NCBI GenBank assembly: GCA_004298625.1
Contig: SCSY01000313.1
Location: 1-13,640, forward strand
Length of the DNA stretch: 13,640 nt
Direction: 5' to 3'
DNA from: Nitrospirota bacterium
Lineage (GTDB): Bacteria > Nitrospirota > Thermodesulfovibrionia > Thermodesulfovibrionales > UBA1546
The position numbers and the translations under genes are program-made. Positions 13,639 to 13,640 of the stretch are shown one piece after another. The notes under the pieces were generated by a model. The model was not told the origin of the DNA. It did not search any database and saw only the letters and a list, made by a program, of their open reading frames with translations. The stretch's first letter is position 1; each line of letters starts with the position of its first letter.

Positions 13639-13640
13639 AG

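Overview
The window comes from a Gram-negative, diderm bacterium: it carries a tripartite RND metal-efflux system and the minor-pilin/PilY1 tip complex of a type IV pilus, the latter behind a sigma-54-type promoter. Moderate base composition and many dispersed palindromic and heptameric repeats remind me of uncultured Nitrospirota (Thermodesulfovibrionia-like) or Desulfobacterota genomes. That placement is recall, not proof. All convincing genes are on the + strand, and no RNA gene or CRISPR array was found.

Region 1 (1-4834) is a Cu(I)/Ag(I) efflux operon. It holds the 3' end of a CusC/TolC-like outer-membrane channel, the CusB periplasmic adaptor (4-bp stop/start overlap) and the CusA inner-membrane pump, which keeps the three copper-binding methionines and the TM4 aspartate. 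A 154-bp nested inverted-repeat (MITE-like) element separates cusB from cusA. A related C/G-rich palindrome lies in frame inside cusA and encodes about 16 extra residues in the loop after TM4.

Region 2 (4835-5667) is a vapBC toxin-antitoxin operon: a ribbon-helix-helix antitoxin overlapping a PIN-domain toxin, with its own promoter and an 11-bp-arm inverted-repeat operator. It is bracketed by a 27-bp direct repeat (26/27) containing the dyad TGTAAT-CC-ATTACA. The right copy supplies the last codons and stop of vapC, so the module looks like an inserted cassette.

Region 3 (5668-13640) is a type IV pilus tip operon, pilY1-fimT-pilV-pilW-pilX. A good -24/-12 promoter (TGGCAC-N5-TTGCA) precedes pilY1. 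The DNA around it is full of 7-bp tandem repeats, two of which lie inside the pilY1 coding sequence between the start codon and the signal peptide. Since 7 is not a multiple of 3, a change in copy number would shift the frame. This resembles pilC (the pilY1 orthologue) in Neisseria, which phase-varies through a tract in its signal-peptide region, and it is the most interesting lead here. The four minor pilins probably form the initiation/tip complex that carries PilY1; PilY1, PilV and PilW all show Ca-binding-type loops. A dRS3-like repeat separates pilV from pilW, another C/G palindrome separates pilY1 from fimT, and a perfect 26-bp palindrome follows pilX.
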